Shown piece by piece: positions 61,723-64,000 of a stretch of DNA of 64,000 nt. The stretch is from contig NZ_JAHNZT010000009.1 of assembly GCF_019039035.1 (NCBI RefSeq), positions 62,001 to 126,000 of the forward strand. The letters are read 5' to 3'. The notes beneath the pieces were generated by a model, which saw nothing but the letters and a program-made list of their open reading frames with translations, did not search any database and was not told where the DNA came from. How positions within the stretch are numbered: position 1 is the first letter of the stretch; every line of letters starts with the position of its first letter. The position numbers and the translations under genes were made by a program. This DNA is from Citreicoccus inhibens (GTDB taxonomy: Bacteria > Myxococcota > Myxococcia > Myxococcales > Myxococcaceae).

Positions 61723-62088
61723 ATGCCCTCTTCCTTCGAATTCCTCGGCCAGTGCATGGAGACCGCGGGGTTTCTCTTCTCCCGGCCTTGCTCCCGCGAT
61801 GCGGTGGAGCAGTGCACGTATTGCCAGAAGGCCATCTGTGAAGCGCACGCGCGCCCGCGCGAGACGGGGACGCTGTGCACGTCCTGCGCGCGGCTCATGC
61901 CCGTGTCCCAAGGCAGCGGGAGCAGCACGGACGACCCGAGCTACTACTACGACAGCTACGGCTACTACGGCTCCAGCTCGTGGGGACACGGTTCGTCGCG
62001 AGACCCTCACGACTTCACCGAGGCGGATGGCGAGAGCCTGCGCCAGGAGGACGACGCCTCCTTCGAGGAGGACATGGGCGGGAGCTGA
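61723..62088 (+). CDS. Small protein with B-box-like Zn-binding Cys cluster
   Basis: 121 residues. Cys/His pattern CTYCQKAICEAHARP ... LCTSCARL suggests a zinc-binding fold of B-box type. The rest is Tyr/Gly/Ser-rich (PSYYYDSYGYYGSSS) and acidic at the end, thus disordered. It lies 8 bases after the lipoprotein gene and 3 before the next gene, in an operon of four genes (60153-63096). Function unknown. Confidence 0.7.
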   Translation: MPSSFEFLGQCMETAGFLFSRPCSRDAVEQCTYCQKAICEAHARPRETGTLCTSCARLMPVSQGSGSSTDDPSYYYDSYGYYGSSSWGHGSSRDPHDFTEADGESLRQEDDASFEEDMGGS

Positions 62089-62091
62089 CGC

Positions 62092-63096
62092 GTGCGCGCG
62101 TCGTCGCGTTGGCTCGTCTATGCGTTGGGCGGTGGGTTGGGGCACCTGACCCGAGCCGCCGCGCTCGCCCGCGTGGCCGCGCGCCGCGGGCACCTCGTGT
62201 CGCTGGTGACCAACAGTCCGTTCGCGCCGGGCCTGCCCCTGGAGCCCCTGCTCGGGCCGGGCGTCACGGTGCACCGGCTGGACGCCGCATGGGGCAAGCC
62301 CGCGGTGGTGGCGGAGGTGACGCGGCTGTGGACCGCCGCGCCGTGGGACGTGCTCGTGGTGGACACCTTTCCCCGAGGGCTCGCCGGGGAGCTGCCGCCG
62401 CTGCTCGCCTCGACGCGCGCGCTTTCGGTGCTGGTGCACCGTGACTTGAATCCCGAGTACGTCGCACGCTTCCCGTTGGCGCAGGCCGTGGATGCTTTCG
62501 CGTTGCTCCTGGTGCCAGGGGAGCCCGCGCCGTTCGCCGCGCATCCTCGCGCGGTGCGCACCGCGCCCTGGTTGTTGTTGGAGCGCGAGGCCCTGCTCTC
62601 ACGCGAGGCCGCGCGGCGCGAGCTGGGCGCGGAGGGGGACGCACGCCCCCTGGTGGTGGTGGCGGGCTGCGGTCGCGTGGAGGAGGTGGAGGAGATGGGG
62701 CGGATCGCCGCGCGGCTGGAGGCGGGGCTCGGCGCGCGGGCGCGGGTGCGGTGGGTGGTGCCGCCGGGCTTCACGTCGCACGGGGCGGCCCTGCCCGTGT
62801 GGCCCTTGTTGGCGCTGCTGCCGGGGGTGGACGTGCTGGTGGGCGCGGGGGGCTACAACACGGTGCGAGAGGCGCGGGCCACGGGAACGCCGCTGGTCGC
62901 GCTCGCGCGGGCCCGGCGCTACGACCGGCAGGCCGCGCGGTTGCGGCCGGAGGAGCGGGTGGCGGACGCCGAGGCGGTGTGGGCCCGGGTCCAGGAGCTG
63001 CTGCCACCTCGCTCGCGTCTCCCGGCGGAAGCGGACGCCTTTCGGGGCGCCCACACCGCCGTGGAGCACATTGAACGCGCGCTGCTCAGTGCTTGA
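62092..63096 (+). CDS. MurG-like GT-B glycosyltransferase family protein
   Basis: 334 residues, GTG start. YALGGGLGHLTRAAALARV is the Gly-rich loop of MurG-like proteins. The C-terminal half has VDVLVGAGGYNTVREARATG, the donor-site pattern. Likely transfers a sugar, but the central segment is short and no metal motif is seen. Last gene of the small operon starting at 60153. Its last 11 bases overlap the convergent gene at 63086. Confidence 0.75.
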   Translation: MRASSRWLVYALGGGLGHLTRAAALARVAARRGHLVSLVTNSPFAPGLPLEPLLGPGVTVHRLDAAWGKPAVVAEVTRLWTAAPWDVLVVDTFPRGLAGELPPLLASTRALSVLVHRDLNPEYVARFPLAQAVDAFALLLVPGEPAPFAAHPRAVRTAPWLLLEREALLSREAARRELGAEGDARPLVVVAGCGRVEEVEEMGRIAARLEAGLGARARVRWVVPPGFTSHGAALPVWPLLALLPGVDVLVGAGGYNTVREARATGTPLVALARARRYDRQAARLRPEERVADAEAVWARVQELLPPRSRLPAEADAFRGAHTAVEHIERALLSA

Positions 63097-63469
63097 AGCC
63101 CTGGTGCCCCGCGGCCGGCTCCATGCCGTGGGCCATGATGAAGTGGTAGATGACCTGCGGGTCTTCCTTGGGACCGCCGAACAGCTCGACGAGGAAGTGG
63201 CCCTCGCTGCCCGTCTCCGGGTCCGCGCTGAGGGTGACCTCGGTGACCTCGCGACCCGCCATCACCATCTCCGCCACCAAGGACTTGCCCTTGAGGACCT
63301 GCACCACGTGCTGGCGCTCCTCCTCCATCAGCACCCAGTGGAAGTCATCGTGGTCGAACAACGTGGTGTCCGCCGAGCCACATCGGAGAATGCAGTTGGT
63401 GTGCTCCTGGAGCCAGCGCCAGAAGGCGTCGAAGTTCAGGGTCCGGGTGGGTTGCGAAAGCGTGTCCAT
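63086..63469 (-). CDS. Small cytoplasmic protein of unknown function
   Basis: 127 residues. Pattern FDAFWRWLQEHTNCILRCGSAD, DDFHWVLMEEERQHVVQVLKGK and GGPKEDPQVIYHFIM suggests a compact alpha/beta protein. No signal or membrane span. ATG at 63469 with GAGG at good distance. Possibly acts on or senses a small molecule; not assigned. Confidence 0.7.
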   Translation of the reverse strand: MDTLSQPTRTLNFDAFWRWLQEHTNCILRCGSADTTLFDHDDFHWVLMEEERQHVVQVLKGKSLVAEMVMAGREVTEVTLSADPETGSEGHFLVELFGGPKEDPQVIYHFIMAHGMEPAAGHQGFKH

Positions 63470-63730
63470 GGTGACCTCGCGCGCGCCCGAGTGCACTGTG
63501 CGCTCCGGGCCACGTCCGCCCTGACTAGCACGGCCGGGGCACTCGCGGGGCGGGCACTTCCCTGCTCACCCGCCCTCGGACCCGCGGGCTGCCGGGCGCC
63601 GTGAATCCCCCACCCTCAGAGGGTGTTGCTCGATGCGGGACGAGGGCACCCCCCTCGGGAGGATTCCAGGGTGGACCGGTGGACGCGCGAAGGACCCGCG
63701 AGGGCGGCCGCATCACCCCAGGAGGTTGCA

Positions 63731-64000
63731 TGAGCCTGCGTGCCTTCTTCTCCGTGACGCTCGGAGCGCTGACGGTCATCACGTTGCTGGCCGCCGCCTC
63801 GCTCGTCGGGTTGACGACGGTGCTGGCGCGCACGGCCGGCACGCTCGGCGACTCCCTGGAGGGCGTGCGGCTGGCCGAGGAGCTGGAGGTGGACTTGCTC
63901 TCCCATGCGCGGATGAGCACCACCCCCACCGCGCGCGACCCGAGCGAAGGCGAGGAGCACGACCGCTCGCTTCAAGAGCTGGAGGCGGAGTTCCCTCGAC
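63731..64000 (+). CDS. N-terminus of a membrane sensor protein (cut by window edge)
   Basis: The first 90 residues: a basic start, one membrane span (TLGALTVITLLAAASLVGL) and a helical extracytoplasmic segment with LAEELEVDLLSHARM. This is the usual beginning of sensor histidine kinases or chemoreceptors with a four-helix sensor. A perfect AGGAGG sits 4 bases before the ATG. The rest lies outside the window. Confidence 0.7.

Noticed and set aside
1-64000. tRNA, rRNA or CRISPR array
   Set aside because: No cloverleaf with a T-loop-like GTTCGA context and no regularly spaced identical repeats with unique spacers were found; GTTCGAA at 41501 belongs to the promoter dyad.

Overview
The window looks like chromosomal DNA of a myxobacterium (Myxococcus/Corallococcus/Pyxidicoccus type). 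The evidence is very high GC with strong third-position GC bias, several eukaryote-like Ser/Thr kinases (one membrane-anchored with a proline-rich tail), a large propeller-type hybrid histidine kinase, many lipoproteins, and families known mainly from myxobacteria (DUF2381, DUF2380, Imm52, DUF6310, DUF5953). Family names come from recognising sequences by eye; no database search was run. No tRNA, rRNA or CRISPR array was seen.

Layout. 1-12230: a subtilisin-like lipoprotein protease (cut by the left edge), a transmembrane Ser/Thr kinase, an RDD membrane protein, a small STAS-like protein, a 1218-residue hybrid histidine kinase, a VanB-type reductase, a hemerythrin-like protein and a SIMPL-domain (DUF541) protein. 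12188-22276: an integrated element of about 10.05 kb bounded by 39-bp direct repeats. It sits in the 3' end of the SIMPL gene and carries a tyrosine recombinase with an apparent frameshift, a DUF2381 protein, two Ser/Thr kinases, a predicted outer-membrane barrel, a secreted DUF2380-type protein ending in a His-rich nuclease-like domain, and two small proteins (one Imm52) that look like its immunity genes. 22464-33216: surface and secreted proteins, including a lipoprotein with Ig-like repeats, an EEP nuclease domain and a lamin-tail domain, a Cys-repeat lipoprotein, an M64 metallopeptidase and a PEGA protein.

33701-40368: a lipid-kinase-like protein, a NUDIX-winged-helix regulator, and an operon encoding a PP2C phosphatase, an atypical kinase with a Zn ribbon, a nicotinamidase-like hydrolase and a TerY-like vWA protein. 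The regulator gene and the operon each have a sigma70-type promoter with the same 15-bp dyad placed exactly in the spacer. This suggests an NrtR-like regulator controlling a TerY-P/NAD-linked operon. 40430-44779: LysR, two SDR oxidoreductases and a TetR regulator with a clear operator. 44796-46485: a lipoprotein toxin (DUF6310, PD-(D/E)xK-like) with its presumed DUF5953 immunity protein.

46575-64000: a lipoprotein hydrolase, DbpA-type RNA helicase, two more SDRs, an MscS channel, a cyclase-family enzyme, a HipA/PI-kinase-like protein, a thioredoxin-fold protein without the CxxC, a DUF2238 membrane protein, three GT-B glycosyltransferase-like proteins, small membrane and lipoproteins, and the start of a membrane sensor at the right edge. 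The strongest candidates for new biology are the toxin-immunity/kinase island with its unusual integration site and the NUDIX-regulated TerY-P/nicotinamidase operon.
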